This document shows positions 43,633 through 55,047 of a stretch of DNA of 64,000 nucleotides, one piece after another (the stretch's first letter is position 1; each line of letters begins with the position of its first letter). The notes beneath the pieces are model-generated. The model did not search any database, had not been told where the DNA came from, and was given only the letters and a program-made list of their open reading frames with translations. The stretch covers positions 211,536,116-211,600,115 of the forward strand of contig NC_092877.1 of NCBI RefSeq assembly GCF_028372415.1, read 5' to 3'. Source of the DNA: Notamacropus eugenii. Lineage: Eukaryota > Chordata > Mammalia > Diprotodontia > Macropodidae. A program made the position numbers and the translations under genes.

Positions 43633-43868
43633 TCTGGTGGATCTCTTGAGTTCAGGAGTTCTGAATTGCAGCAGGGTTAAAGTTGATCAATGTTCCCATT
43701 AAGTCTAGCACCAAAACGGTAAGCCCCCTGATTCTGGGGATTACCAGCTTGCCTAAGCAGGGGCCACCTGGCTCATGTTGGAAATGGAACAGATTACAGC
43801 TTCAGTGCCCTCTGACTGTGGGGCCCAAGGTGAGTGACTGCTGAACCTCAGCCTGGATGACTGAAAAT
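43633..43868 (+). pseudogene. 7SL (SRP) RNA pseudogene
   Basis: Follows 7SL RNA from about nucleotide 50 to near its 3' end. 'ggatctcttgagttcagg' and 'agttctg' stand for GGATCGCTTGAGTCCAGG/AGTTCTG. Then come the S-domain segments 'attaagtctagcaccaa', 'accagcttgcctaagcag' and 'gttggaaatggaacag' (GGTCGGAAACGGAGCAG in 7SL), and finally 'cctcagcctggatgac' before an A-rich end. The S domain is present, so this is not an Alu/B1-type SINE. The first about 50 nucleotides, with the internal Pol III promoter, are missing. The minus frame at 43,802-44,002 is accidental. Confidence 0.85.
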
Positions 43869-44738
43869 AAAAGTTCATTTTGGGGCAAAGGATATGGCTG
43901 GCGCCCTGGATAAGGGTACTCACCTTTGTCTAATATTGGGTTTATTACAGCATTATAGGTGATAGGCACGCCTTGAGGCTCTTTGGGGAGTAGAGGCCAC
44001 ACTGGAATGGTAAACTCTTTGTATCACCGCAGGCATTTTTTTTCATATTTCTTCAGGGGAAATAAGCAACACTGCATTGTCACCCTATGCTCGTGAGCTT
44101 TTTTATAATCAATTAGTTAATAAATGTGCAAGTCATCATGCCAAAGTCAATCATCTGAGCCTTTATCTGGGCTATCGTGGCCTTAAAAATGAAAAGGAAA
44201 TGGCTAATTTTCCTGGCAAGCAGTTGATAGCACCTCTACTTAGAAACTGGTAGGAATCATTATTTCTAAAGCTGAAAGCTGGCTCTGCCTGCCAACATCT
44301 GACCCAAAAGACTGAACTTGGACTTGGCCAGTGTTTGGCAAATTATATGAATGAGAAACTTGAGAAAACTCCAGCTGGTGCAAAAGCTCATTTAGAGGAA
44401 GCAATTGTGTGGAAAACAGGAATCTCGGTTCCATTCCTAGTCTCCATTATAATTCTGGGAGTGAACTTCATCTCAGCTTGGTCAGGAACATGCTCTGAAT
44501 ACAGAAATCAAATGATAAGGTACAGGCTAACCTTGCCCACTGGTGAAATAGGTCATCACTTAGGTATTTGATTGGAAGGAGCCTAGGGGCTCTTCAACCC
44601 CAAGTCATCAACCCTACCAACCTGCTAGACTGTCTGAAATTTCCTTTAGAGATTCATTCCTTTGGGTTTACAATCTTCTTTTAAAATGCAAACATCTCAG
44701 GAAGAATACATATGCTAAATATTGTGAGTCATTTATAA
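43869..44738. other. Repeat-poor stretch
   Basis: No repeat recognised. 44.03-44.24 kb ('ataatcaattagttaataaa', 'gagcctttatctgggcta') looks like unique AT-rich sequence with homeodomain- and GATA-type words. Confidence 0.45.
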
Positions 44739-45230
44739 CAGTGCTTTGGTTTCCAAACTGTGCTCTATGGCATATTGGGGCTCTGTAGTGAATCACAGGG
44801 GTGCCCCATAAAGGAAACAAAGTAATAGTTGGCATCTATCAAATAGGACCTGAACTACTAGCTTGATATGGTTTAGAGTTTCCATATTAGATTGAACCAT
44901 ATTCCTTTGAGCTACATCCTTGAATGTTTGAGATATGTTTTTGTTTACTGATAGTACAAATATGAGTTTCAATTATTATAATAAGTAACTTTTCTAACTT
45001 TTCTTCTTTGCAGTATCATATCATTGCAAAGCTGTTTTCAAAGGTTTCCATGGAAAAGTACTTCAGGAAAATCAATGTCCTGGAATAAGAAATGAGGGTG
45101 AGATGTCCAAACTGATTCCCAAGATTTAAAAAGTTGTGCAGTACCCAACAGGCATGTGCATTCTACTAGTAAGTAATTCTGGTTATTTAAGAATATGCCA
45201 TAATCTAGAAAGTTTGGGAATCTCTGCTCT
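44739..45230. mobile_element. hAT-type DNA transposon remnant
   Basis: The left end 'cagtgctttggtttccaaac' is mirrored by 'agtttgggaatctctgctct' at the right. 'cacaggggtgccccataaa' near the left end is a common hAT subterminal phrase. About 490 bp, no transposase frame. Confidence 0.65.
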
Positions 45231-45279
45231 AAGATGAATTAATTTATAGATTACTTTTCTTTGGATTAGCCTCTTTCAT

Positions 45280-46875
45280 ATTTAAACTCTCCCTTTCTAC
45301 TGATTTCTCTGCAGTCTACAGAAATGCTCAGATTTTAAGGATGCATCCATCCTTTAAAAATATTCATTTGACCCAGTCATCTTATCAAGCTGTCACGCTC
45401 AAGAAGCCATCCCCATTCCTTGCTTCCATTGACTTCTCATTCCCTTACAATATGACCTCCAATTTTACCACTCAACTGAAACTTTTCTCTTCAAGGTCAT
45501 CAGTGACCTTTTAGTTGCTAAATGCAATAGACTTTTTAAAGTCCTCTTTCTTCCTGATCTCAATCACTTCCATAACCTCCTGTTGGGTATTCCCTCCTGC
45601 CTGAGATTTCATGACTCTCCTGTTTCCTGGTGTTCCTACTGCTCTTCTGATTGGTTTTCCATTTCCTTTGCTGGATCATCACCCATGCTTTACCCACTGA
45701 TCCTTGGTGTCTTCTCCTTCCCTAGGCTTTACTCAGGACTTTTTTTCTACTTCTATGTCCTCTCTCAGTGATCTTATTCCCCGCCCCCCTCGCCCCTGAT
45801 TCAACTATCATCTCTATGCAGATGATTCAGCCCTCATCTTTCTCCTGGCCTCCAGTTTTGTATCAGCTATCTGCTGGTGTCATCCTAAAGGCATCTCAAA
45901 CTCATGGCTAAAATGAAATCTATTACCTTCTCCTCTAAACCCATCTTTCCTCTAAAATTCTCCATTTCAGGTAAAGCTACCACAAAAGAATGAACTTGAA
46001 GTCATCCCGAACTACTTCCCCTCTCACCCCATTCCTCAATATCCATTACCAAGTCTTGTCAATTCAACCTCTACTTCTTGAATCTGTTCCCTTCCCTCCA
46101 TTCATATGGCTCATCCTCATTTAGACCCTCATCCTCTAGACTATTGAATAACTTCTGACTTGGTCTTCTTGCATGTAGTCAGTCTATCTCCTTTTCTTCC
46201 CATCTTTCACACAGCTGCCAAAATAATCTTCCTAAGTCAAAGATCTGACTACAAACATCACAACCACATGTATGCAAGAATATTCAATGGCCCCTATTGT
46301 TTCTCCTGCTTGATGTTTAAAAGCCTTCACAATGGCTATAATTTGCATATTTAACATTCCAGGCAAGCTAGACTATTTGTGATTCCCTGAACTCTGGATT
46401 CCAATTTCTTCCCATCATGCTTTTGGACAGTCTGTGTGCCAGATCTGGAATACACTGCTTCCTACTGGAAACCTTTCCTGATTCCCTTATATGATGATCT
46501 ATCTCTGTGGCACATTCTCTCTGAAGGGTATGTGACAGAGTCCTGGAAAAATGTTATAGGATGAATACTGGCCTTGAAGTCAGAAAGAAACTGTCCTCAA
46601 ACCTTAGTTTTCACACTTATTCACTGTGTGACCATGGGCAAGTGACTCAACTTCTCTGAGTTTCACTTTCCCTATACATAGAATTATCATTATAATATTA
46701 TTTTTGTTATTTTTCTTATTCATTCTGCCTGTATTTATATATGCATTTGCTGTCTTCTCCATTAAAATATAAGTTCCTTGAGAGGAGAGATTATTTCATT
46801 CTTTTGATTTGTACCGTTGTCCTAGGACAGTACCTGGCACACAGCAGGTGCTTTGTTAATCAATTAATTGATAGG
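45280..46875 (+). mobile_element. L2 LINE, long 3' copy with nested MIR
   Basis: A good run of L2 coding relic and 3' UTR. Landmarks are 'tcatctctatgcagatgatt' (reading Y-A-D-D), 'caagtcttgtcaattcaac', 'cctctagactattgaataac', 'tcacacagctgccaaaata', 'ctggaatacactgcttcc' and, after a MIR at 46,535-46,690, 'agttccttgagaggagag' and 'cagcaggtgctttgttaat'. Stops and shifts throughout. Confidence 0.85.
46535..46690 (+). mobile_element. MIR-type SINE nested in L2
   Basis: 'atactggccttgaagtcaga', 'tattcactgtgtgaccatg' and 'cttctctgagtttcact' occur between two parts of one L2 copy. Confidence 0.75.
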
Positions 46876-48047
46876 GTCTTTATGAGTAAAGAGCTTTAGA
46901 AACCTTAAAGTGATAACACAAATATGAGTTTCAATTGTTATAATAATAATTATGACACTCGGATTTCTATAAGTAGAGTCATATAAATGTTGACAGCCTA
47001 GAAGTGTGGATCCCTAGGGGACCTGCTTTGACATCACCCTGGGAATGTTCGAGAAAACATTGGATTTTGAGTTCTCTCAAGTTCTCTTTGAAGCTCCACT
47101 GCTACTTGCTGTGTAGCTTTGAGTAGGTCACTCATTGACCTTGTTCCACAAGGAACTAATATGACCAATATTATCAAAGTCAATAAGACTTTAAAAACTT
47201 ATCAAAAATCTACAGGTAGGTACTATGTAAGTGCTAGTTTTTGGTCTTTGGGTATTAATCCTGTTGTAACTTTACATGTAGTCTCCATATTCCAAAGGCT
47301 GGCTAGTTGCTTGCATCTCCACCATGACTTATGCACTCTTCTGGAATCTCCCTTTTGGATGTCCTAGTATTGCAGAGATCCATTGGGAAAATGGCTTTTC
47401 CTTTCTTCAGGTTATGATTGGACAGTAGGATTTTCCAAAGTGTGTATTTTTTTTAAACACACAAGATCAGTTACTCTAGAATGGTTAAAGTCTTGTTGGT
47501 TATTGCTATAATAAATAAAAAGCAAAAATGGATGTCAAATCTACATAATACTGCTGTGACGCAACACACCGAGAGCCACACAGACTGCTAATGAAATGTA
47601 ATGCCCCATGACCTGAGGTGAAAATGCCTAAATTGGCACTGTAGATTTGCTCCCAAGATGTAAAGTACTTATTAATTGATATAAAGAGACAGGAAAAACC
47701 TCTCCGTTTTCTGTAAATTGTTTGGATGAATATGAAATGAATCTATGCTCTCACTTATGCGGAAGTCCCCCTCAATGATGCAGATTGCACCCCCTCCATA
47801 TTTCTCCATCTTATGTCCATGTCTTCCCAAAAGTTCACCACAGGTGGTCTACTCAATGTGCTGGAAGCCTTTCTTGATTTCTCCTGCTAATTGGAGTGGA
47901 TCATTGGGGTACTCTTACCTGTTCACTTGTCATCCCTGACCCTCTCCATATAATCAGTCCATATTTTCTTCCTAGTGTAACCTTGATGACACTTGACTAC
48001 CCTTCAGAATTCCTCACTGGTTGTATTTTGTAGCCTATTCCCCCCCC

Positions 48048-48048
<1 letters not shown>
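46876..48048. other. MIR tail, then repeat-poor sequence
   Basis: 46,880-46,960 is a MIR tail. The rest is unassigned; 47.50-47.74 kb is notable for many TAAT/ATTA words in non-repetitive sequence and is taken up as a finding. Confidence 0.45.
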
Positions 48049-48086
<38 letters not shown>

Positions 48087-48511
48087 ACATACACACATAC
48101 ACATACATCCACATCCACACAATGCATACACACACACATCCACACATCCACACATCCACACACATACATACACACATCCACATACATCCATCCACACACA
48201 TCCACACCCCACACACCCCCCCACACCCCTACACACATCTACACACACATCCACACACATCCACACACACATACATACACACATATACATACATACATCC
48301 ACACACACATCCACACACACACATACCCACACTCATCTACACACACATCCACACACATCCACACACACATACATACACACATATACATACATACATCCAC
48401 ACACACATACCCACACTCATCTACACACACATCCACACACACATCCACACACATACATACATACATACACACACATACACATCCACACACATACATACAC
48501 ACACACACACC
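48049..48511. repeat. CA-rich tandem array with higher-order unit
   Basis: 463 bp of ACAC, CACAT, CCACA and ACATAC words. A longer unit starting 'ctacacacacatccacac' recurs at 48,239, 48,337 and 48,421 (periods 98 and 84 bp). It produces long frames on both strands (Thr/His/Pro/Tyr on plus, Cys/Val/Met on minus) that are artefacts. Confidence 0.97.
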
Positions 48512-49715
48512 ATACATCTTTTTCTTGCTGTCTATGTGATATAAATTTTTCATCTCTTTGGGGTTCAATAAACTATCCTAATGAATAGAATACTTGAAAA
48601 TCCTTTGTGATATTTGTATCAAAGTCTTTGTTTTGGTTTCTTTTTCAATGAAGGTGGAAAAGTAGGAAGGACAGAAAGTAGATTTTGGTTAATTGAAAAA
48701 ATAAAATTTAATTTAAAAAATTAAAATAAAATCCTTGGTGAGATAGGTTTTGGAAAACGTGGAAACATCACTAGGTCTCACAGTGAAGATAAAAATATAT
48801 TGAATAAGAAGATAAGAATATATTTGAATAAAGTAAAAAGTCTCCTCGCCAAAGATCTTATTTCTAATACAGATCGTCATGAATGACTTTGGAGAGACTC
48901 CTTCAAGATGGAGAATACTAACGATGTTGATAGTGTTCTGTGTTCCCTGGTCCATAGCCCTCATTACACCAAGCTGAGAACCTTTTCACAAGAACTTCTG
49001 GGTGTTCTGGGAAGGAACCATTTTTAGTACTGATTTTTTACTGCTTAACTGGACATGCCAATTAAGTGTCACAGCTGTGGCTGAAGGCTGATAACAGAGA
49101 AAGATGAGGTAGAATGATTTTTAAGGGATTTGATTTGGTCTTGTAAGATACTGCCCCTTTTCTATTGGACATTTTGGTTGCTTTGAAAGGGGTAGAAAAT
49201 GAGCATCTGTGTATGGGAAAACGATAAAATCAGCTTGAGAAGAAACAGCCTCTCAAATAAAATGTTGGGGAGAGATACAAACTGTTCTGAGTACCAGAGA
49301 GAAAGGTGCCTCAGATAAATGTACTAAGAGGACCTGTTTGAAGAATGAGTACTCACTGACTGAGGCCATCATGGCTTCAGGGCATTTTGGATCCATCAAC
49401 TCATTTGATTGATGTGACTGTTTTCAGAGTTTTGGAGGTAATAAGCGAGAAACAGTGAATCAAATAACTGTTTTGGGACTATGAGATTATATAAGGCTTG
49501 TTGGGGTCCAACATGACAGAAAAGTAGAATTTTTTAGCTTCACATAGTAAGTTAGAATACCCAGGGTGAAGCCAGTGGACTTGAGGTCATAATGTTAGAA
49601 TATTTGCAAAAACTTGGACTCAGTTTGGTGGAACAAATACATCTAAGAAACTTGGATCACTGACATGTTGTGATGAAACTATGAGCTATGCTGTGCAGAG
49701 TTAGCCAAGATGGAC
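48512..49715. other. No recognised feature
   Basis: AT-rich, no repeat family or open frame of note. Confidence 0.5.
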
Positions 49716-49717
49716 AG

Positions 49718-49962
49718 TTCATTCTGGAGAGCTCTGACAAAAGGTGATCTACTGGAGAAGGAAATGACAAACTACTCCAGTATCTTTGCAAAAAAAATCA
49801 AACAAAACAAAACAACCCCATGGACAGTATTAAACAATGAACACGAGATTGGGCAGACTTTGGAAGATGTGATGGATAGAAGGACCTGGCATGCTATGGT
49901 CCAGGGGGATCACAAAAAGTTGAATATGACTGAATGGATGAACACCAGAGGTCCCCCTTGCT
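49718..49962 (+). mobile_element. Bov-B-like RTE LINE 3' end
   Basis: 'tactggagaaggaaatgac' and 'ctactccagtatctttgc' are followed by 'atggatagaaggacctggca' and 'gggggatcacaaaaagttg'. The last codons read D-R-R-T-W-H-A-M-V-Q-G, matching the D-R-x-A-W-x-A-x-V-x-G signature at the Bov-B C-terminus. The end has the same layout as the tail of the Mar-1-type SINEs here. Confidence 0.75.
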
Positions 49963-50870
49963 CTTTGTGGAGTGGACATAGCTGCTCACACAGTTTGAAT
50001 GAGTAGGGAATCATCATCTACAGTCCTTCCAGTAAGATAGAGGCCTTATGCCAGACTATGTATACTGACAATGTCTCCTTTAGACTGATGGGGCACTGCT
50101 CTATGAACTGCCAATGCCTGTAAGGACTCCACCTTCAAACTGAACCTATAAGACTTGTGGGCTTTACCACCTGCCCTACAGCTGAACCCTCCTATATGTT
50201 CTGTCTCCTCTAATTAGAATATGAACTCCTTCAGAGCAGATTCTGTCTTCCTTTTCTATTTTCTTAGCACTTAGTTTTTTTAGCACATCGTAGGCACTAA
50301 GCAAATATCCTTTCATTCATTCATTTATCCACATAGACAGACTGCTTTAAGAGCCAAGAGTCAAAGGGCTAGTAAAGGTGGAAGCAACGAATATTTTCCA
50401 ACTGTGACAAGTGACTAATATTTCCCTGGACAACATAAAACTAAAGTTGAACCCAGCCATCACTGAAGAAAGTGTATAACAGATTGGAGAATGTCAGCTG
50501 TGGCAAAAAGTGAGAGTACTAAGACCTATGCAACAGAGAAAGCCAAATGCTCTTGTCTCCACAACATCTTTTCACGTATGGGTCACAGAAGTATAAAGAG
50601 CCCTGGCACCTTGGTTGTCCAGATTCAAAGGAAGGAATTTGGGGAAAGCCTGATGAGAAATGAAACAGCGGACTCAGCGACCTTCTTAGGGGAATGTAAT
50701 GCATAAGTCCTATATAAATATTACCTTTATTATTATTAATAATTGTTATTATCCCTGATGCCTGCATTGATTGGGACCAACTCCAAACTATTCAAGAACA
50801 TTAAAAATACCACAGGATAAATACTGTAGGCCCTGAACTAGAATTCAGTGCCTAGATACCCTGCCCATAC
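49963..50870. other. L2 terminus in otherwise unassigned sequence
   Basis: 50,205-50,325 carries 'gaatatgaactccttcaga' and 'catcgtaggcactaagca' (L2 end). Nothing else recognised. Confidence 0.55.
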
Positions 50871-50871
50871 A

Positions 50872-51005
50872 CACCTCTCTGCCAGAAATTTGTAATTTCA
50901 GACTGTTTTCCAGATCCACTGGATCAATTCACTGTTCCACCAACAGGAACTGTACCTATCTTCCCACAGCCCCTCCAACACTGACTGCCAACAAGCCCTT
51001 TGGTT
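50872..51005 (-). mobile_element. L1 fragment
   Basis: 'gactgttttccagatccac' with 'tgttccaccaacaggaact' and 'cttcccacagcccctccaac' match antisense L1 at the ORF2/3'-UTR junction. Confidence 0.65.
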
Positions 51006-51795
51006 TGGATTTTAAAGCATGGGCAGAATTCAACAACTGAATACAGGAAGGAAGGTCATTCCTAGCACAAGAACCATTTGAAAAAAGACACAGAAATGAT
51101 GAAGCCCAGACATGTTAAAGAAACAAAAAGACAGGAAGTTTCCTAAAGCTCTTGTTCCTTAAGTAAATCATAACTGATACATTTATACTTTAGTTGGAGC
51201 AAGGGAAAGGGGCCTAATTCTTTGGATTGAGACTTCTTTTTCCTGTCTTGAGTGGTAAGGGCATGCCAGTGTCACACAGCAGTGGAATTTACTGGTCGTC
51301 TTTGCCTGGTGAATTTTCAGAAAGGACACTTGATTATAATGTACCCTAAAGACTTTTCAATGAGAGCTGATTGAATGTCCCTTGCAGGAAGCTGGGATGT
51401 TGTGGAGTGCTGTAAAAATAATGTCTACTTGTAAAAGAATTACCTTTATTACCCACTCGGAATCTTTTCCTTCTGTGATTCATCAAACATTCTCATGGTG
51501 CTGGAGTGGAAATGAATTGCAATAAACCAAAGAATCCAGGAAAGATTTGCAGGGTATGAGTGTGAGCATCCTGAGTGCCATGTTCCATTAGCAGTCTCGA
51601 AAAGTGATTAGAGGGGAGGAAATAGTGTAATGATAAGTAGTCTGGAAAAAAAAAAAAACGAGACAGAAAAAGGGAGAGAAATGAAGGGGGAGGGGAAGGA
51701 AGGAGTTAAGTGGAAAAAGAAACCTGGGCTTTTGAGGGAAAGAAAGATGGAAGCTGGAGAGATCCTACAAGTTATTTCATGAACTGGAAAGTGCA
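51006..51795. other. Repeat-poor stretch
   Basis: No family recognised; a purine-rich stretch with an A13 run lies at 51.64-51.73 kb. Confidence 0.5.
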
Positions 51796-51799
51796 GGGT

Positions 51800-52215
51800 T
51801 GTGTGGGAATGGTCTGTTATGGAATGAGCCTGGGAATCGGGAGATTCTAGTCCTGGCTGTGCTACTAACTGGTTGAGTGACCTTGAGCAAGTTGCCTCCC
51901 CTGTCTGGGTCTCCATTTCCTCACCTGTAAAATACAAAGGTTGGAGAGGATGACCTCAGAGAAGCTACATGGTAGAGTAGAAAGACCTCGAGGGGCTTGG
52001 AATCAGATGAGATTTCCAAATCCCAGCTCTTACATCTACTGTGTGACTCCAGGCAACTGAAGTAACCTCTCTGAGCCTCATTTTCAGCAGATACAAGATA
52101 GAGTTACCATTACCTGCAATACCTTCCTTGTAGGATTGTTATGAGGAGAATGCTCTATCAGTGAGCTGTTGTCCTCATCAATAAGGTTCATTCCAACCCT
52201 AAGATCCTAAAACTG
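51800..52215 (+). mobile_element. MIR3-like SINE with a nested MIR-type SINE
   Basis: MIR3 part: 'tctagtcctggctgtgcta', 'ccatttcctcacctgtaaa', resuming at 52,185 with 'ggttcattccaaccctaag'. Nested copy 51,958-52,180: 'tacatggtagagtagaaag', 'actgtgtgactccaggcaa', 'ctctgagcctcattttcag'. Confidence 0.75.
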
Positions 52216-52605
52216 GGGGCAAAGTATGGAAAGAATAGGAAGACATAGTATGATGCTCCCCAAAGGAGTGGTTCATAAACTATGTCTCTGTCTTTGCCCT
52301 GTCTGTCTCTCTGCATCTCTGCCTCTTAATATCTCTGAGGCTTTGGGTTTTCTGTCTTTGGGTTTTCTCTTTGCCCACTAGTTGTGCATATGTTTCCCAA
52401 GGGTTATAATGTTCTATCCTTCCTTATGTTTTGCCTTTTTATCTCAAATTCATGAGGCCTTTTTAAAAATTCTTAACAAATATCATATAAAATGAATATT
52501 TCCATATATTTTGTAGAATAGTACAGGATTATCAATGATATCAAGAATATTCTATAGCACTTGCTTTTCTTTTATAATATATAATAAATTCAACATGTAA
52601 CTTTC

Positions 52606-52850
52606 TTTTTTTAACATATAATTTATTTATTTTCAGTTCTTAACATTCACTTCCACGAGATTTTGAATTCAAAATTTTCTCCCCATCTCTCCCTACTCCC
52701 CACCCCAGGACAGCATGCACCCCATCCACCCCTTCCTCCAGTCTGTCCTCCCTTCTATTATTCACCCTTCTTCCATCCCCCTTCCCCTCTATATTTCTGG
52801 AGGGCAGAATAGATTTCTATACTCCATTGCCTGTATAGCTTAATTTCCTT
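52606..52850 (-). mobile_element. L1/HAL1 3' terminus (left half of composite)
   Basis: Begins with antisense poly(A) right after the 15-mer at 52,591-52,605, then 'atttattttcagttcttaac', 'ctacactccccacc'-like pyrimidine blocks and 'tactccattgcctgtatagc'. The phrase then expected in this UTR ('atttccagttgcatg') appears only at about 55,050. 52,216-52,590 holds nothing recognised. Confidence 0.7.
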
Positions 52851-54729
52851 TCACATGTATCATCTCATTTGCTCTTTACAGCAGCCCCAAGGTTGCCTGG
52901 CCCATAAAATGCTGTATACTTCAATACTTAAAGAATTTGTGAATTAATTGGTATAGGTGTTCCTTCCATTTCCAGTAATGGCAACCATGGTCTTTGTTGG
53001 TTGCTGTAGCTCAAAAATTCATCACCCTTTACTCTGCCTTGTGATGTTTCTTCCTGGACTTAGGTGACACATATCTCCAGTCCATTGCTGGATTTGTACT
53101 TAGAGCCTTCCTAGATCACTAGGATTGCCAGAGACTGGGCTTTGCTGGCATATGCCATTTCTTCCCTTAGGTGAGGCATCAGAGGAAGACTTTAGTGGAT
53201 ATAAATGCTACATAAAAGTGTCATTATCTCATAGAATTTCACATCTAGCACCATTTCTCCCTCTCTCCTTCATTTCCTCCCTTCAACTTCCTTCTTCATC
53301 CCCTTCCTTCCTTTCTCCCTTCCCTTTTCTTTTCTCCCCTCCTTTCTCCCTCCCTCTCTTCCTTCCTTCCTTCCTTCCTCACTTGTATGAAAGAAGAAAA
53401 AGGTGAAGGAGAAAAGATCAGGTGAAGAGGAATCAGGCTGTGTAGATAAACCTGCACTTCCACTTACTTTTCTTTCCCAGTGAGTGGTTAGTGTGGCAAA
53501 GACACTTGGTATCTGTGTAGAGGCAGTGTGGAACACTGAGAAGTCTGGACCTGGAGTCAGGAGGAGCCCCAGGGTTTGAAATCTGCCTCTGATACGCTAT
53601 GTATGATGATAGACACTTAACTTTGGGCCTCAGTTTTTTCATCTGTAATTTGAGAATCACAATTCCTGGCATATCTATATCATAATGAGTTGCTACAGCC
53701 AAATAAAATTCATGACCTGCTGGGCAGCCTGGTGATAGGCCCCTTTGAATTTAGCTAGACTGATTCTTAGGTTTTCCATCCCCAGGCTTATTTTTAAAGC
53801 CTTCCTGCCTCTGAAGAGCTTGCCAGAGCTTGAACTCTTCTGGCAAAGCCTCTGAGAATTCAGGGTCACCTCCATTAACAGGATGAGGCATCTGAGTAGG
53901 ACTTTACCTGAAGGAGGTCATATTCTAGTGGAAGGAAAAATGTTAAGGATAGATCATTACATTTCTATTTGATATTAGGCACATTTCAACATTTTCTTAG
54001 ATAAGGCAGAAAGGTGGCTAGCTACTGTGAATTTACTTAGTGAATTTTATGAACGAGTGCTGTATGGTGGATTAGCTTGGTTATGGGATTAAGCAGAATC
54101 TCCATATTTAGTGAACAGAAACTTTACCCCTAACCTCAATAGTTGGGGGTTTTTAAGTGAGGTGTTAAGTCATCACTACAGGATCTGTGCAACAGTGTAT
54201 GCCTAAATCATTGCAAATCCATCATCACAACTAGGAAAATAATTTAGTGTACCCTGCTGATAGAGGTTGTCATCATACACAAAAGACAGTCTTTGGGCAG
54301 TTCATTGTGCATGACCTGCATGCACTCAAAATAAAGTCAAGTGCAAGTCATGTCATCATTTCTCTGATGGCATGGTCTTCTTTGGCAACAAAGGACAAAC
54401 ACAATCCTGCGAGTAGATGCAGCTGTCTGAATGCTAGCTGGGTAACTTACCTCCTCCTCTCCTGTCTGCCTCCCCCTCCCCTTCCTTCTCCTCTCCATAA
54501 GACGGTAAACTTGGATGGCCAAAAGATGCCCAGTTAACTTGTGTTTTACTGGCTCCTTTCCTATTTTCCTCTCCCTCTCCCTTTCCCAAAACCTTAAACC
54601 TACCGCACTCTGAAACTGGGACTCCACTGGGGCCCTGCCTGAGGGCTCCTCTGTACCCTTCTAGCTTGAGAGTGATTATCAATAGTAACTGTTGCTGCTT
54701 CCCACTCAGCCTAAAGTCTTTCTTTTTTC
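52851..54729. other. Intervening segment inside the L1/HAL1 composite
   Basis: Contains MIR-like sequence at 52,852-52,900, a CT-rich tract (53,260-53,385), a MIR-type SINE at 53,525-53,690 ('gacctggagtcaggaggag', 'ttaactttgggcctcagtt') and an RTE-SINE tail at 54,320-54,405 ('agtgcaagtcatgtcatc', 'ttctttggcaacaaagg'). The rest is unassigned. Confidence 0.5.
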
Positions 54730-55046
54730 TTGACCTCATTAAAGGGGCCATGAACTGGCTACTTCTTAAACAGGCCTATTCAATGAATAGGCATTGCCTC
54801 ACCCTAAGGGAGTGCCTGCAAAGACCTTGGCCTAAAGGGCCCAGGGTCTCCCAGTGCATCCTGGGTCATCTCCAGTCATCCTGAAGAATATCTGGTCACT
54901 GGATTCAGATGCTCTGGAGAAAAAGTGAGGCTGGTGACCTGCACAGCCCTCCCTCACTCAAAACAAAGTCAAGTGCAAGTCACATCATTATTTCTCTGAT
55001 GGCATGGTCTTCTTAGGCAACGAAAGACTAACACAAAAACAAACAA
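54730..55046 (+). mobile_element. RTE-tailed SINE, head type 2
   Basis: 'cctcattaaaggggccatga', a hairpin 'ggcctattcaatgaataggc', 'cccagggtctcccagtgc', 'gaatatctggtcactggatt' and the tail to 'acacaaaaacaaacaaaa'. Complete; it ends where the HAL1 3' UTR resumes. Confidence 0.9.
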
Positions 55047-55047
55047 A

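Noticed and set aside
43802..44002. 66-codon minus frame with Pro-rich sequence
   Set aside because: Overlaps the 7SL pseudogene in antisense and extends into non-coding sequence; no family resemblance.
44955..46960. Shared 'aaatatgagtttcaatt' words at 44.96 and 46.92 kb
   Set aside because: The second lies in a MIR tail of ATT-rich type and the first in a hAT interior; too short and AT-rich to imply a duplication.
48049..48511. CRISPR-like spacing of repeats
   Set aside because: Units are variable CA words without unique spacers, and the DNA is vertebrate nuclear.
47993..48568. Long open frames on both strands (Thr/His/Pro/Tyr-rich plus; Cys/Val/Met-rich minus)
   Set aside because: They are read-through of the CA-rich tandem array, where no stop codon can arise in several frames; no conserved protein pattern.
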